Below, one piece after another: positions 50,688 through 60,255 of a DNA stretch of 64,000 nt. Each line of letters opens with the position of its first letter. The first letter of the stretch is position 1. Below the pieces are notes generated by a model that saw nothing but the letters and a program-made list of their open reading frames with translations, was not told the DNA's origin and did not search any database. Source of the DNA: Streptomyces sp. CB00455 (GTDB lineage Bacteria; Actinomycetota; Actinomycetes; Streptomycetales; Streptomycetaceae); NCBI RefSeq assembly GCF_001905445.1, contig NZ_LIVQ01000002.1, positions 558,001 through 622,000 on the forward strand, in the 5' to 3' direction. Made by a program: the position numbers and the translations under genes.

Positions 50688-52622
50688 ATGGCTCAAGTGG
50701 AACGGCAGCAGTGGGACGTGGTGGTCGTCGGCGCGGGCGGCGCCGGGCTGCGGGCCGCGATCGAGGCGCGCGAGCGCGGCGCCCGGACGGCCGTGATCTG
50801 CAAGTCCCTCTTCGGCAAGGCCCACACCGTGATGGCGGAGGGCGGGATAGCCGCCTCCCTGGGCAACGTCAACCAGGGCGACAACTGGAAGGTGCACTTC
50901 CGCGACACCATGCGCGGCGGCAAGTTCCTGGGCCAGTGGCGGATGGCCGAGCTGCACGCGAAGGAGGCACCGGACCGGGTCTGGGAGCTGGAGACCTGGG
51001 GCGCCCTTTTCGACCGCACCCCCGACGGCAGGATCTCCCAGCGCAACTTCGGCGGCCACGAGTACCCGCGCCTCGCGCACGTCGGGGACCGCACGGGGCT
51101 GGAGCTGATCCGCACCCTCCAGCAGAAGATCGTCCAGCTCCAGCAGGAGGACTTCCGGGAGTGCGGGGACCACGAGGCGCGCCTGAAGGTCTTCCAGGAG
51201 TGCACCGTCACCCGGGTCCTCAAGACCGGGCCCGCCGGCAGCTCCGCCGCGGACTCCCGGGTCTGCGGGACCTTCTGCTACGCACGCGAGTCGGGCCGCT
51301 TCTTCGTCCTGGAGGCCCCCGCGGTGGTCCTGGCCACGGGCGGGATCGGCAAGTCCTTCAAGACCACCTCCAATTCGTGGGAGTACACGGGCGACGGCCA
51401 CGCACTGGCCCTGCTCGCGGGCGCACCCCTGCTGAACATGGAGTTCGTGCAGTTCCATCCGACCGGCATGGTCTGGCCGCCCTCGGTGAAGGGGATCCTC
51501 GTCACCGAGTCGGTGCGCGGCGACGGCGGGGTGCTGCGCAACAGCGAGGGCCGGCGGTTCATGTTCGACTACGTCCCCGACGTGTTCAAGGAGAAGTACG
51601 CCGAGTCGCAGGAGGAGGGCGACCGCTGGTACGAGGACCCGGACCACAACCGGCGCCCGCCGGAGCTGCTGCCCCGCGACGAGGTGGCCCGGGCCATCAA
51701 CTCCGAGGTGAAGGCGGGCCGCGGCTCTCCGCACGGCGGGGTCTTCCTGGACGTGTCCACGCGGATGCCGGCCGAGCGGATCAGGCGGCGGCTGCCCTCG
51801 ATGTACCACCAGTTCAAAGAGCTGGCCGACGTGGACATCACGGCGGAGCCGATGGAGGTCGGGCCGACCTGCCACTACGTGATGGGCGGGATCGCGGTCG
51901 ACTCCGAGACGGCCGCCGCGGTCGGCGTGCCGGGGCTCTTCGCCGCGGGCGAGGTCGCCGGCGGCATGCACGGCTCGAACCGGCTCGGCGGCAACTCCCT
52001 CTCCGACCTGCTGGTCTTCGGGCGGCGGGCCGGTCTGTACGCGGCGCAGTACGCGTCCGCCTCCCCCGCCGGGCGCCCCGCGCTCGCCGAGGCGCAGATC
52101 GACGAGGCGGCCGCGGAGGCGCTGGCCCCCTTCCACGCCGCCGAGGGCGCGGAGAACCCGTACACCCTCCACCAGGAACTCCAGACGACGATGAACGACC
52201 TGGTCGGCATCATCCGGCGGGCCGGCGAGATGGCCGAGGCGCTGGAGCGGCTGGCGGACCTGCGCGTGCGGGCCTCCCGGGCCGGGGTCGAGGGGCACCG
52301 GCAGTTCAACCCGGGCTGGCACCTGGCCCTGGACCTGCGCAACATGCTGCTGGTGAGCGAGTGTGTGGCCCGGGCGGCACTGGAACGCACCGAGAGCCGG
52401 GGCGGGCACACCCGTGAGGACTGCCCCGCGATGGAGCGGAGCTGGCGTCCGGTGAACCTGCTGTGCGTCCCCGTCGAGCACGGCCCGGCCCCGGTGGATC
52501 CGGCGGCCGACCGGATCAGGCTGGTCCGGACCCGTACCGATCCCATCCGCCCGGACCTGCTCGCACTGTTCGAGAAGGAAGAGCTGGTCAAGTACCTCGC
52601 CGAAGAGGAGCTCCACGAGTGA
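50688..52622 (+). CDS. sdhA: Succinate dehydrogenase/fumarate reductase flavoprotein subunit
   Basis: A 644-residue FAD subunit oxidising succinate to fumarate. FAD-binding Rossmann motif DVVVVGAGGAGLRAAIEA; the flavinylation His in KAHTVMAEGGIAASLGN; the active-site HPTGMVWPP region; and GLFAAGEVAGGMHGSNRLGG near residue 420. Its last bases overlap the next gene's GTG start. Confidence 0.95.
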   Translation: MAQVERQQWDVVVVGAGGAGLRAAIEARERGARTAVICKSLFGKAHTVMAEGGIAASLGNVNQGDNWKVHFRDTMRGGKFLGQWRMAELHAKEAPDRVWELETWGALFDRTPDGRISQRNFGGHEYPRLAHVGDRTGLELIRTLQQKIVQLQQEDFRECGDHEARLKVFQECTVTRVLKTGPAGSSAADSRVCGTFCYARESGRFFVLEAPAVVLATGGIGKSFKTTSNSWEYTGDGHALALLAGAPLLNMEFVQFHPTGMVWPPSVKGILVTESVRGDGGVLRNSEGRRFMFDYVPDVFKEKYAESQEEGDRWYEDPDHNRRPPELLPRDEVARAINSEVKAGRGSPHGGVFLDVSTRMPAERIRRRLPSMYHQFKELADVDITAEPMEVGPTCHYVMGGIAVDSETAAAVGVPGLFAAGEVAGGMHGSNRLGGNSLSDLLVFGRRAGLYAAQYASASPAGRPALAEAQIDEAAAEALAPFHAAEGAENPYTLHQELQTTMNDLVGIIRRAGEMAEALERLADLRVRASRAGVEGHRQFNPGWHLALDLRNMLLVSECVARAALERTESRGGHTREDCPAMERSWRPVNLLCVPVEHGPAPVDPAADRIRLVRTRTDPIRPDLLALFEKEELVKYLAEEELHE

Positions 52623-53395
52623 CCACCTACGACGCGCGCTTTCGGATCTGGCGGGGCGATGCCGGGGGCGGATCGCTCACGGACTTCACCGTCGAGGTGC
52701 ACGACGGCGAGGTGGTCCTGGACATCGTGCACCGGCTCCAGGCCACCCAGGCCCCGGACCTCGCGGTGCGGTGGAACTGCAAGGCCGGCAAGTGCGGCTC
52801 GTGCAGCGCGGAGGTCAACGGCCGGCCGCGCCTGATGTGCATGACGCGGATGTCGGTCTTCGACCGGGAGGAGACGATCACGGTGACCCCGCTGCGGGCG
52901 TTCCCCGTGGTCCGGGACCTGGTCACGGACGTCTCCTTCAACTACGCCAAGGCGCGGGAGGTCCCCGCCTTCGTGCCGCCGGAGGGGGTGGCGCCGGGCG
53001 CGTACCGGATGCAGCAGGTGGACGTGGAGCGCTCGCAGGAGTTCCGCAAGTGCATCGAGTGCTTCCTGTGCCAGGACACCTGTCACGTGGTGCGCGACCA
53101 CGAGGAGAACAAGGCGTCCTTCGCCGGTCCGCGCTTCCTGATGCGGGTGGCGGAGCTGGACATGCACCCTCTGGACGCGGCGGCGCAGGCGGGTCTGGAC
53201 CGCAAGCGCTCCGCGCAGGAGGAGCACGGGCTGGGTCTGTGCAACATCACCAAGTGCTGTACGGAGGTCTGCCCCGAGGGCATCAAGATCACCGACAACG
53301 CCCTGATCCCGTTGAAGGAGCGGGCGGTGGACCGCAAGTACGACCCGCTGGTCTGGCTGGGGAACCGGATCGGGCGCCGCTCCGGCCCCGCGTGA
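52619..53395 (+). CDS. sdhB: Succinate dehydrogenase iron-sulfur subunit
   Basis: A 258-residue Fe-S subunit with a plant-type [2Fe-2S] region (WNCKAGKCGSCSAEV), a 4Fe-4S motif CIECFLCQDTC and the last cluster motif CNITKCCTEVCPEGI. It transfers electrons from SdhA to the membrane anchor. Start GTG (52619-52621) overlaps the sdhA stop as GTGA. Confidence 0.94.
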   Translation: MTTYDARFRIWRGDAGGGSLTDFTVEVHDGEVVLDIVHRLQATQAPDLAVRWNCKAGKCGSCSAEVNGRPRLMCMTRMSVFDREETITVTPLRAFPVVRDLVTDVSFNYAKAREVPAFVPPEGVAPGAYRMQQVDVERSQEFRKCIECFLCQDTCHVVRDHEENKASFAGPRFLMRVAELDMHPLDAAAQAGLDRKRSAQEEHGLGLCNITKCCTEVCPEGIKITDNALIPLKERAVDRKYDPLVWLGNRIGRRSGPA

Positions 53396-53399
53396 CACC

Positions 53400-53444
53400 G
53401 CCTCCCGGGCCCCCGGCGACCGCCGTGCCGTGGGCCCGGGAGGC
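53400..53444. terminator. 13-bp hairpin terminator after sdhB
   Basis: GCCTCCCGGGCCC (53400-53412) and GGGCCCGGGAGGC (53432-53444) pair perfectly across a 19-nt loop, 5 nt after the sdhB stop. It lies between convergent genes and may serve both. Downstream to 53580 the sequence is G/C-repetitive (GGGTCCGGCCGCGGC copies) and gene-free. Confidence 0.82.
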
Positions 53445-53580
53445 GCGGGCCGCTCTGGTCGCCGCCGCGCCGCTTTCGCTCGGCGGCCTGGAGGCGGCCG
53501 GGGCGCCGCCGGCCGCGGCGGGGGGCGGGTCCGGCCGCGGCGGGTCCGGCCGCGGCGGGGCCGCAAGCGGCCGGGGCCGG

Positions 53581-56199
53581 TCAGCCGTACATGTTCAGCA
53601 GCTGCTCCGCGGACAGCTCCGCGACGGCCTCGGCGGCAGCCCCCGGCAGCGGCAGTTCGAACCAGACGGTCTTGCCCCGGTGGGTGCGCCGGGTGCCCCA
53701 GCCCGCCGACAGCAGGCCCACCAGTTGCAGGCCGCGGCCGCCCTCGTCCGTGTCGCGGGCCCGCCGGCGCCGCGGCTGCACCAGGTTCGCGTCCCACACC
53801 TCGCAGACCAGCGTCCGGTCCAGCAGCAGGCGCAGCCGGATCTCACCCTCCCCGTAGCGCAGGGCATTGGTGACCAGTTCGCTGACCAGCAGTTCGGTGG
53901 TGTCCAGCAGTCCCTCCAGGCCCCAGGCGGGCAGCTTGGCCCGCGCCAGCTCCCGCGCCCGCCCCACCGAGCGGGCCTCGCGGGGCAGTTGCCAGTCCCC
54001 GACCGCGTCCTGGGGCAGGCCCTGCACGCGCGCCATCAGCAGGGCGATGTCGTCCTCCCCGTGCCGGGTGTCCAGCGTGTTCAGCACGTGGTCGCAGACG
54101 TCCTCCAGCGGCCGCACCGGATCGGTCAGGGCCTCCCGCAGCCCGCGCAGCCCCTCTTCCAGCGGGTGGTCCCGCGATTCGACCAGTCCGTCGGTGTACA
54201 GCGCGAGCAGCGCGCCCTCCGGCAGATCCACCTCGACCTCCTCGAAGGGCTCCCCGCCCACTCCCAGCGGCATCCCCGGCGGCACCTCCAGCAGCAGCGC
54301 GGGCCTCGGCGCCCCGCCCTCGCCCGGCGGCTCCACCAGTACGGGCGGCATGTGGCCCGCGTTGGCGATCGTGCAGCGGCGCGTCACCGGGTCGTAGACG
54401 GCGTACACGCAGGTGGCCAGGTACACCTCCGAGCGGTCCGCGTCCCTGGAGTGCAGGGCCGCCCGTGAGGCCTGCTGGGATCCGCCGGGCGCCCCGAGGC
54501 CCCGGGCGATCTCGTCGAGCGCGGTCAGCACCTCGGCGGGTTCGAGGTCCAGCAGCGCCAGGGTCCGTACGGCGGTGCGCAGTTCGCCCATGGCGACGGC
54601 GGCCCGCAGCCCCCGCCCCATCACGTCCCCGACGACCAGCGCCGTGCGGTGGCCGGGCAGCTCGATGACGTCGAACCAGTCGCCGCCGACCTCGGTGGCC
54701 GCGTTCCCCGGCAGGTAGCGGCAGGCGATGTCCAGGCCGGCCGCCTCCGGATCGCCGGGCGGCAGCAGGCTGCGCTGCAGTATCAGGGCCCGCTCGTGCT
54801 CGCGGCGGTAGAGCCGCGCGTTGTCGATGCAGACGGCCGCCCGCGCGGCCAGCTCGACCGCGACCGCCCGGTCCCGTTCGCCGAAGGGTTCGCTGCCCTT
54901 CGTACGGGAGAACTGCGCGAGGCCGACCACCGTGTCGTGGGCGACCAGCGGCACGACCAGGGTCGACTGGACCAGGTCGTCGGGCCCTCCGCCCTCGATC
55001 AGCCGCGGTCGCGCCGTCCGCAGCGCGAGCGCCCCCGGCGAGGCCGCCGGGTAGCGGTGGATCTGCCCCACGGAGACCGGTACGCCCGGCCCCGAGAGCG
55101 GGGCGTCCGACACGGCCGAGGCGAAGGCGACCCTGCGCAGCTGCGCGGACGGCGCCCGTCCGGCCCCCTGCCCGGGCAGCGAGGGCACCCCGGGGCCCTG
55201 CGGCCGGGCGGGCCGGTCGTCGTCACCGAGCAGCAGCCCCTGGTAGAGGTCGACGGAGGCCAGGTCGCAGAAGCCGGGGACGGTGACGTCGAGGAGTTCG
55301 CGGGCGGTGGTCTCCAGGTCGAGGGAGTTCCCGATGCGGTGTCCGGCCTCGTTCAGCAGCGCGAGGTTGCGCCGGACCCCGGCGGCCTCGCGCGCGGCGA
55401 GGTGACGGCGGGTGACGTCGGTGCCGATGCCGGCGACGCCGACGGGGCGTCCGGTTCCGCCGTGCACGCGGTAGAGGTTGATGGACCAGTGGCGGTCCTC
55501 CCGGCTGCCGGGGGCGGCCCCGGTGATCCGCAGGTCGGTGACCGAGTCCCCGGTGTCCAGCACCCGGCGCAGGGCCTCGGCCATCCGGTCGGCCTCGTGG
55601 GCCGGCAGGTAGTCGTGGACGGTCCGGCCCCGGTGCTCCTCGGCGGCGCCGCCGAAGACCGTGGCGAAGCGCCGGTTGGCCCGCTGCACGGTGAGGTCCG
55701 TACCGAAGAGCAGGAAACCGAAGGGCGATTGGCCGAATATGGCCTGCGAGGCCGCCAGATCGGATTCGATCCGGCGCAGCGCGCGGACGTCGACGACGAC
55801 GCACAGCGCGGCCCGCTGGGCGGTCGCGGTCTGGGTGGGCATCACATAGATCTCGGCCACACCGTGCGCCCCGCCCCCGCCGGGGATCCGGAAGGGGATC
55901 AGGCCCGTCCATTCCTTGCCGTCGAGGATTTCGGCGACCCGGCGGTGGGCGTCGGCGCGCAGCTCGGCCGGCATGAAGGCGTCGACCGGGTCGCGCCCCA
56001 CGGCCTGCGCGGCCGTCAGACCGAACAGGTCTTCGGCGCGCAGGCTCCATTGGTCGATGAGGCCGTCGGGCCCGATCGAGAAGGATGCGACCTTTATGTA
56101 GTCATATATCGAGCCAGGCAGACTGCTGTGCCACAGGGAGTCGTGCCATGCCTCCCGGGGCACACCGGTCTGATGTGCCTGCGCAGGTATCTCGCTCAC
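53581..56199 (-). CDS. PAS-PAS-GAF-SpoIIE phosphatase-HATPase regulator
   Basis: An 872-residue multidomain protein. PAS domains at about 30-140 and 150-265, GAF at about 275-460, SpoIIE/PP2C phosphatase at about 480-690 (metal motif VGGDWFDVIEL, then GDVMGRGLRAAVAMGELR, NAGHMPPVLV, LYTDGLVESRD) and a C-terminal anti-sigma-type HATPase (ELLVSELVTNALRYGEGEI, DEGGRGLQLVGLLSAGWGTR). This is a typical streptomycete partner-switching sensor acting on anti-sigma antagonists. GTG at 56199 follows GGAGGGGA. Its partner antagonist is not evident here. Confidence 0.93.
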   Translation of the reverse strand: MSEIPAQAHQTGVPREAWHDSLWHSSLPGSIYDYIKVASFSIGPDGLIDQWSLRAEDLFGLTAAQAVGRDPVDAFMPAELRADAHRRVAEILDGKEWTGLIPFRIPGGGGAHGVAEIYVMPTQTATAQRAALCVVVDVRALRRIESDLAASQAIFGQSPFGFLLFGTDLTVQRANRRFATVFGGAAEEHRGRTVHDYLPAHEADRMAEALRRVLDTGDSVTDLRITGAAPGSREDRHWSINLYRVHGGTGRPVGVAGIGTDVTRRHLAAREAAGVRRNLALLNEAGHRIGNSLDLETTARELLDVTVPGFCDLASVDLYQGLLLGDDDRPARPQGPGVPSLPGQGAGRAPSAQLRRVAFASAVSDAPLSGPGVPVSVGQIHRYPAASPGALALRTARPRLIEGGGPDDLVQSTLVVPLVAHDTVVGLAQFSRTKGSEPFGERDRAVAVELAARAAVCIDNARLYRREHERALILQRSLLPPGDPEAAGLDIACRYLPGNAATEVGGDWFDVIELPGHRTALVVGDVMGRGLRAAVAMGELRTAVRTLALLDLEPAEVLTALDEIARGLGAPGGSQQASRAALHSRDADRSEVYLATCVYAVYDPVTRRCTIANAGHMPPVLVEPPGEGGAPRPALLLEVPPGMPLGVGGEPFEEVEVDLPEGALLALYTDGLVESRDHPLEEGLRGLREALTDPVRPLEDVCDHVLNTLDTRHGEDDIALLMARVQGLPQDAVGDWQLPREARSVGRARELARAKLPAWGLEGLLDTTELLVSELVTNALRYGEGEIRLRLLLDRTLVCEVWDANLVQPRRRRARDTDEGGRGLQLVGLLSAGWGTRRTHRGKTVWFELPLPGAAAEAVAELSAEQLLNMYG

Positions 56200-56377
56200 G
56201 CGACCGTCCCCTCCAGCTCACCGCAACCGGACCGGTCATGGACCGAAGTATTCAGCACCACGGCTCCCGACGGCACGGCGTTCACGATCACAAAAAGGTC
56301 CCGTTAGTTTCGGCCATGCCGTGTGGTCTGCCCCCGGACTTCCTCAAGGGGGTGTCCCCGGGCCACCCTTCACCTTG

Positions 56378-56929
56378 TTACTCACCAGGAAGAGCCAACT
56401 CGAACCACACAGTCTTGCCCGACTTCCCGTGGCGGGTTCCCCAGCGCTGCGAGGAGACGGCCACCAGGTGCAGTCCGCGGCCGCCTTCGTCGTCCGTCCG
56501 GGCGACGCGTTCCCGGGGCGGATCCGGAAGCGGATCGGAAACTTCCACGAGCAGGGCGGCCCCGCCCGCCGTGCCGTCGGCGGCTTGATCGCGCCGTACC
56601 AGGCGGACGCCGATGGGGCCGGAGGCGTAGCGCAGGGAATTGGTGACGAGCTCGCTGACCAGCAGGACGGTCACGTCGCCGACGGCTTCCAGGCCCCAGT
56701 CGTGGAGCGTCCCGCGCACGGCGTGCCGGGCGGTGCGGACGGCGCCGGGCTCCGCAGGGAAGGCCCACTGGACGCACTCACCGTCTGGGTCGAACACGCC
56801 GATCACTTCCCGGGCCAGCTGCGGACCCCGTCCGGTTCGCCTGCGAGAAAGAAGGACGAGATAGGGATCAATAGCGACATACCCGATATTTGGGGCGTCG
56901 TACCACTGACTTCCGCACCTGCGGCGCAC
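56378..56929 (-). CDS. Stand-alone HATPase (anti-sigma kinase-like) protein
   Basis: A 183-residue ATP-binding protein of the SpoIIAB/RsbW-like class: VRTARHAVRGTLHDWGLEAV, N-box VLLVSELVTNSLRYASG, and DDEGGRGLHLVAVSSQRWGT with GKTVWFELALPGE at the end. The N-terminal 50 residues (IGYVAIDPYLVLLSRRRTGR) are unusual, and start GTG at 56929 is uncertain; an internal GTG before ATCGGC is possible. Lying next to the PAS-SpoIIE gene suggests a shared signalling role. Confidence 0.82.
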   Translation of the reverse strand: MRRRCGSQWYDAPNIGYVAIDPYLVLLSRRRTGRGPQLAREVIGVFDPDGECVQWAFPAEPGAVRTARHAVRGTLHDWGLEAVGDVTVLLVSELVTNSLRYASGPIGVRLVRRDQAADGTAGGAALLVEVSDPLPDPPRERVARTDDEGGRGLHLVAVSSQRWGTRHGKSGKTVWFELALPGE

Positions 56930-56958
56930 TGGGGCGCAGACGGCCTAGAGCGCGAGCG

Positions 56959-57396
56959 TCACGCGCCCCCGGCGCCGCCGCCCGGACTGCGAGCGGACCT
57001 GTGGCCGGCCGTCAGCCTGCGGCCGGCTTCGGCGACCGCGGGCCGGTCCTGGTCCAGCCAGTCGACGGAATCCAGCTCGCCGGGCGTCAGCCAGCGCAGC
57101 TCGTCGTGGTCCTCCAGCGGCGCCGGCTCGCCGGAGACCAGGCGCGCGGTCCACACGTGCAGGACCAGGCCGGGCTTCAGCGGCCACTCCCCAGGGATCC
57201 GCTCCAGCGGCTCGGCCTCGATGCCCAGCTCCTCGCGCAGCTCGCGCACCAGCGCCTCGGGGACGGACTCGCCCGGCTCGGCCTTGCCGCCCGGCAGCTC
57301 CCAGCGGCCGGCCAGCTCGGGGGGCGCACTGCGGCGGGCGGCCAGCAGGCGGCCCTCATGACAAAGGGCTCCGCCCACGACCACGCGTTCCGTCAT
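56959..57396 (-). CDS. NUDIX hydrolase (MutT-like)
   Basis: A 145-residue protein with a full Nudix box: GKAEPGESVPEALVRELREE followed by LGIE. Preceded by LLAARRSAPPELAGRWELPG as in MutT/8-oxo-dGTP diphosphatase-like enzymes. ATG at 57396. It probably hydrolyses oxidised or other nucleotides; substrate uncertain. Confidence 0.92.
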   Translation of the reverse strand: MTERVVVGGALCHEGRLLAARRSAPPELAGRWELPGGKAEPGESVPEALVRELREELGIEAEPLERIPGEWPLKPGLVLHVWTARLVSGEPAPLEDHDELRWLTPGELDSVDWLDQDRPAVAEAGRRLTAGHRSARSPGGGAGGA

Positions 57397-57437
57397 GGGG
57401 CGGAGCCTATGCCAGCGCCGCGACAGCCGCGGCGCGC

Positions 57438-57623
57438 TCAGTTCATCGTGGCGGTCTGACCGATCCGCTCGACCCAGTAGAGCTGCTTGTGCACGCCGTC
57501 GTCGAGGCTGTCGACGACCTTCTGGGCTTCGGCCCGGGTGGGGTAGCGGCCCACCCGGTAGCGGTTGCCGTTGTCGTCCTGACGTATGACCAGCCACGGG
57601 AGCAGGGCACCGCTGTCGTTCAT
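57438..57623 (-). CDS. 61-residue SPOR-like mini-protein
   Basis: WLVIRQDDNGNRYRVGRYPT and RAEAQKVVDSLDDGVHKQLY resemble a single SPOR domain with no signal or membrane part, so it should be cytoplasmic. ATG at 57623. Short SPOR-like proteins of this kind are conserved in streptomycetes; function unknown. Confidence 0.8.
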   Translation of the reverse strand: MNDSGALLPWLVIRQDDNGNRYRVGRYPTRAEAQKVVDSLDDGVHKQLYWVERIGQTATMN

Positions 57624-58046
57624 CGCGTTTCACCCTCCGCCGACGTACCTGCCCGGGAAACCGCATTGCGCATATGCCCGAGCTTACGCCCGACCTTTAC
57701 GGAGCGGATACGGTTTTTCACGAACAGGTACCTCGCGGGCGTAGGCATCCGGCCATGCGTACGAGTGCGCCGTGTGCGCCGGCTCGGACCCGGCGCGCGA
57801 AGGGCGTCGGGAGGAGCACCGCCCCGCCTCTCGCGCCGCCGCTTGTTGATCACGAGGGCGGCGGCGACCACGGCGATCCAGGCCTGCGGGGCGGGGCCGC
57901 CGCGTGACGGCCCGTCACCCCCGGCGCACTGCCTGCCGCCTTACGCCGCCCCACCGGAGCTCAACGGGCGGCCCACGCCCCCTGCCCGCTCTGCGGTACG
58001 CCCACACGGCCGGGGCCCGGACGCCGGGGCTCTCCCGCGGGACCGA
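57624..58046. other. 423-bp region between the SPOR-like gene and the GntR gene
   Basis: Mostly the promoter side of the SPOR-like gene. A minus-strand open frame (57620-57871) contains a short hydrophobic VVAAALVINKRRR and ends overlapping the SPOR start as ATGA, but it lacks a convincing start or conserved protein features, so I do not call it. No other gene is evident. Confidence 0.4.
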
Positions 58047-58799
58047 TCACCTCACCGGCAGGTGGTAGGCCAGGCGGTAGCGGTCCGCCGGAACCACCAC
58101 ATCGGCCGTTTCCACCGCGCGGCCGGAGGCGAAGTAGGTGCGGCCGATGACCAGCACCACGTGCCCCGGGACCCCGCCGAGGAGGACGAGCTCCTCGGCC
58201 AGCCCGGGCCGGGCGCCGACCTCCTCGACCACGTTGTCCACGACGACGTCGATCGCGGCCATCCGGTCCACCACGCCGGAGCCGCCCAGCGGGCCCTCCT
58301 CCGGCAGCATCACCGGGGTCCGGCCGGTCACGGCGAGCGGCTCCCAGGAGGTCGACAGCATCATCGCCTCCCCCGCGTCGCGGAAGACGTAGCGCGTCCG
58401 CATCACCCGCTCGCCCGGTTCGATGCCGAGCCGTCCGGCGATCTCCGCGGACGCGGGCCGCTGCTCGCTGTTCGACTCCCACGTGCCGCGCGCGCCCGAT
58501 TCCGCCTGTTCCTGCCGGAACGGCGTCGAAGTGCCGCCCGTGCGGTAGCCGGAGCGGGCGACCCGGCGGGGCACCGGCTGCTCGCGCACGTACGTACCGG
58601 AACCGGACCGGCCCTCGACCAGCCCCTCCGCCATGAGGACCTTGCGCGCCTCCAGTGCCACGGTGTCGGACACCCCGTACTCCTCGCGGATGCGGGCCTG
58701 CGAGGGGAGCCGGGCGTGCGGGGGCAGAGAACCGTCCACGATCTTCCGTCGCAGGTCCCCGGCCACGCGCAGATAGGCCGGCTGCTCACCGAAAGTCAC
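58047..58799 (-). CDS. GntR/HutC-family transcriptional regulator
   Basis: A 250-residue regulator. N-terminal GntR winged helix (YLRVAGDLRRKIVDGSLPPH; LPSQARIREEYGVSDTVALE; VEGRSGSGTYVR) and a C-terminal UTRA ligand domain (SAEIAGRLGIEPGERVMRTR; LVLLGGVPGHVVLVIGRTYF). Start GTG at 58799. Typical of metabolite-responsive repressors; target unknown. Confidence 0.92.
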   Translation of the reverse strand: MTFGEQPAYLRVAGDLRRKIVDGSLPPHARLPSQARIREEYGVSDTVALEARKVLMAEGLVEGRSGSGTYVREQPVPRRVARSGYRTGGTSTPFRQEQAESGARGTWESNSEQRPASAEIAGRLGIEPGERVMRTRYVFRDAGEAMMLSTSWEPLAVTGRTPVMLPEEGPLGGSGVVDRMAAIDVVVDNVVEEVGARPGLAEELVLLGGVPGHVVLVIGRTYFASGRAVETADVVVPADRYRLAYHLPVR

Positions 58800-58936
58800 T
58801 GGCCACTCCCATCAGGTTGACAGACAGCTACAGCCTGGCAACCGGCGGTTGTACGCCGCAAGCGAAGGCCAGAGTTTCACCCGAAGTGATGAAACCTGGT
58901 CACACAAACCCGTTACCGCGCGTTACCCCGGGGGCG

Positions 58937-60130
58937 TCACGCGGCCTGGGACGAGGGGCCTCGCCCGGCACCGTTCCCGGGGCCGCCGCCCGGGCCGTTC
59001 CCGGGCCCGTTCCCGGGGCCCCCGGGGGACTCCTCCAGCCACTGCGGCACCTCCGTCGCCAGCCCGTAGGCGCCCCTCAGCGCCTTCTCCGTCTCCACGG
59101 ACAGCGCGCCCAGGGCGCCGTCCCACTCCCGGTCGAACTCCGCCGCCGTCCTCGCCCGCGAGCTGCGCTGCCACGCCGCGCGGGCCGCCTCGATCTCCCG
59201 GAGCCGCGCCCGGACGGCCTGCTCCATCCCCGGCCGGGCCCTGTGGCCTTCCAGCACCTTCGCCTCGTCGCCCAGTGCCGAGTCCACCTCGCGGGCCCAC
59301 GCCCGGTGCTCGGCCAGTGCCTCGTCGAGGTCCCCCTCGGGCGGCCGGCCGATGGCGAACTCCACGGCGTTCGCGGCCTCCAGGAAGGCGGACTGCTCGG
59401 GCCCCAGCATGTCCCTGTCCTGCCGCAGGCTGCCCCGCCGCTCCTGGTCCGTCGTGCCGATCACGCACAGCAGCCGCCGGTCCCCCAGCCGCCAGGACCG
59501 GCGCGAGGGCGCGAAGTAGTACATCCGCGCGTCCGCGGGCAGCGCCCACGTGTCCATGGCGTAGCCGTCCTGGGCCTTCCAGCACGCCTCCTCGGCGGCA
59601 CGGACCGCCCCGGCCGAACCGGGCTCGTCCGCCTGCTCCAGCAGCTGCGAGGCGGTGACCTCGCCGTCGTGCACCCGCGCGCAGTCGATCGCGTACGTAC
59701 GGGGCCGGTCGGCCAGCAGGTCCCCCCGCGGGACGTTGAAGCAGTCGCCCTGCCGCAGGTCGTCCAGGTCGGTGAGGTCCCCCTCGGCGGACCCGCCCAG
59801 GGCGCCGAGCCGCTCGCGCACCGAGCCGGCGAACTGGCCGGCGGTGACGGCCAGGACGGCGGTCGTCACCAGCGACACGACCAGGCCCACGACGGCGAGC
59901 GCCCGGCCCCGCTGGCGGCGCCTGCCCGCCTGTACGAGTGCCACGGCCGCGAAGACGACGCCCAGGGGCGGCAGACACAGCAGCCCGACCAGGAGCGAGG
60001 CGAGCGCGAAGCCGTTGAGCGGCGCCGGGGAATGCGGCCCGTCACCGGGCGGCGGCCCCCATCCCGGCTGCGGCGCCGGCGGGGGCCAGGAGGGGCCCGG
60101 TCCGGGCGGAGGGGGCGGCAAAATGCTCAC
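58937..60130 (-). CDS. DUF4190-like membrane protein with septum-formation-type domain
   Basis: A 397-residue protein. A Pro-rich N-terminus precedes a DUF4190-like double helix (FALASLLVGLLCLPPLGVVF and GRALAVVGLVVSLVTTAVLA). The exported part has a Cys-containing domain (LRQGDCFNVPRG; RTYAIDCARVHDGEVTASQL; ACWKAQDGYA; LLCVIGTTD) resembling septum-formation family proteins, a helical region, and a Gly/Pro-rich tail. GTG at 60130. Function unknown. Confidence 0.85.
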   Translation of the reverse strand: MSILPPPPPGPGPSWPPPAPQPGWGPPPGDGPHSPAPLNGFALASLLVGLLCLPPLGVVFAAVALVQAGRRRQRGRALAVVGLVVSLVTTAVLAVTAGQFAGSVRERLGALGGSAEGDLTDLDDLRQGDCFNVPRGDLLADRPRTYAIDCARVHDGEVTASQLLEQADEPGSAGAVRAAEEACWKAQDGYAMDTWALPADARMYYFAPSRRSWRLGDRRLLCVIGTTDQERRGSLRQDRDMLGPEQSAFLEAANAVEFAIGRPPEGDLDEALAEHRAWAREVDSALGDEAKVLEGHRARPGMEQAVRARLREIEAARAAWQRSSRARTAAEFDREWDGALGALSVETEKALRGAYGLATEVPQWLEESPGGPGNGPGNGPGGGPGNGAGRGPSSQAA

Positions 60131-60255
60131 GGGGTGAGGTGCTCCATCACAGGGGGCGCGAACGAATGCGCGAATAGTACGCAGCGGGGGCGACCGTCCG
60201 CCGGTCGCCCCCGCCCGTTCCGCGCGGCCCGGTGGCCGTGCCCGGTGGCGGTCCG

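Noticed and set aside
57620..57871. Minus-strand open frame overlapping the SPOR-like start as ATGA
   Set aside because: Only a short hydrophobic stretch and many Arg residues; no conserved domain, no good start, and likely an untranslated leader.
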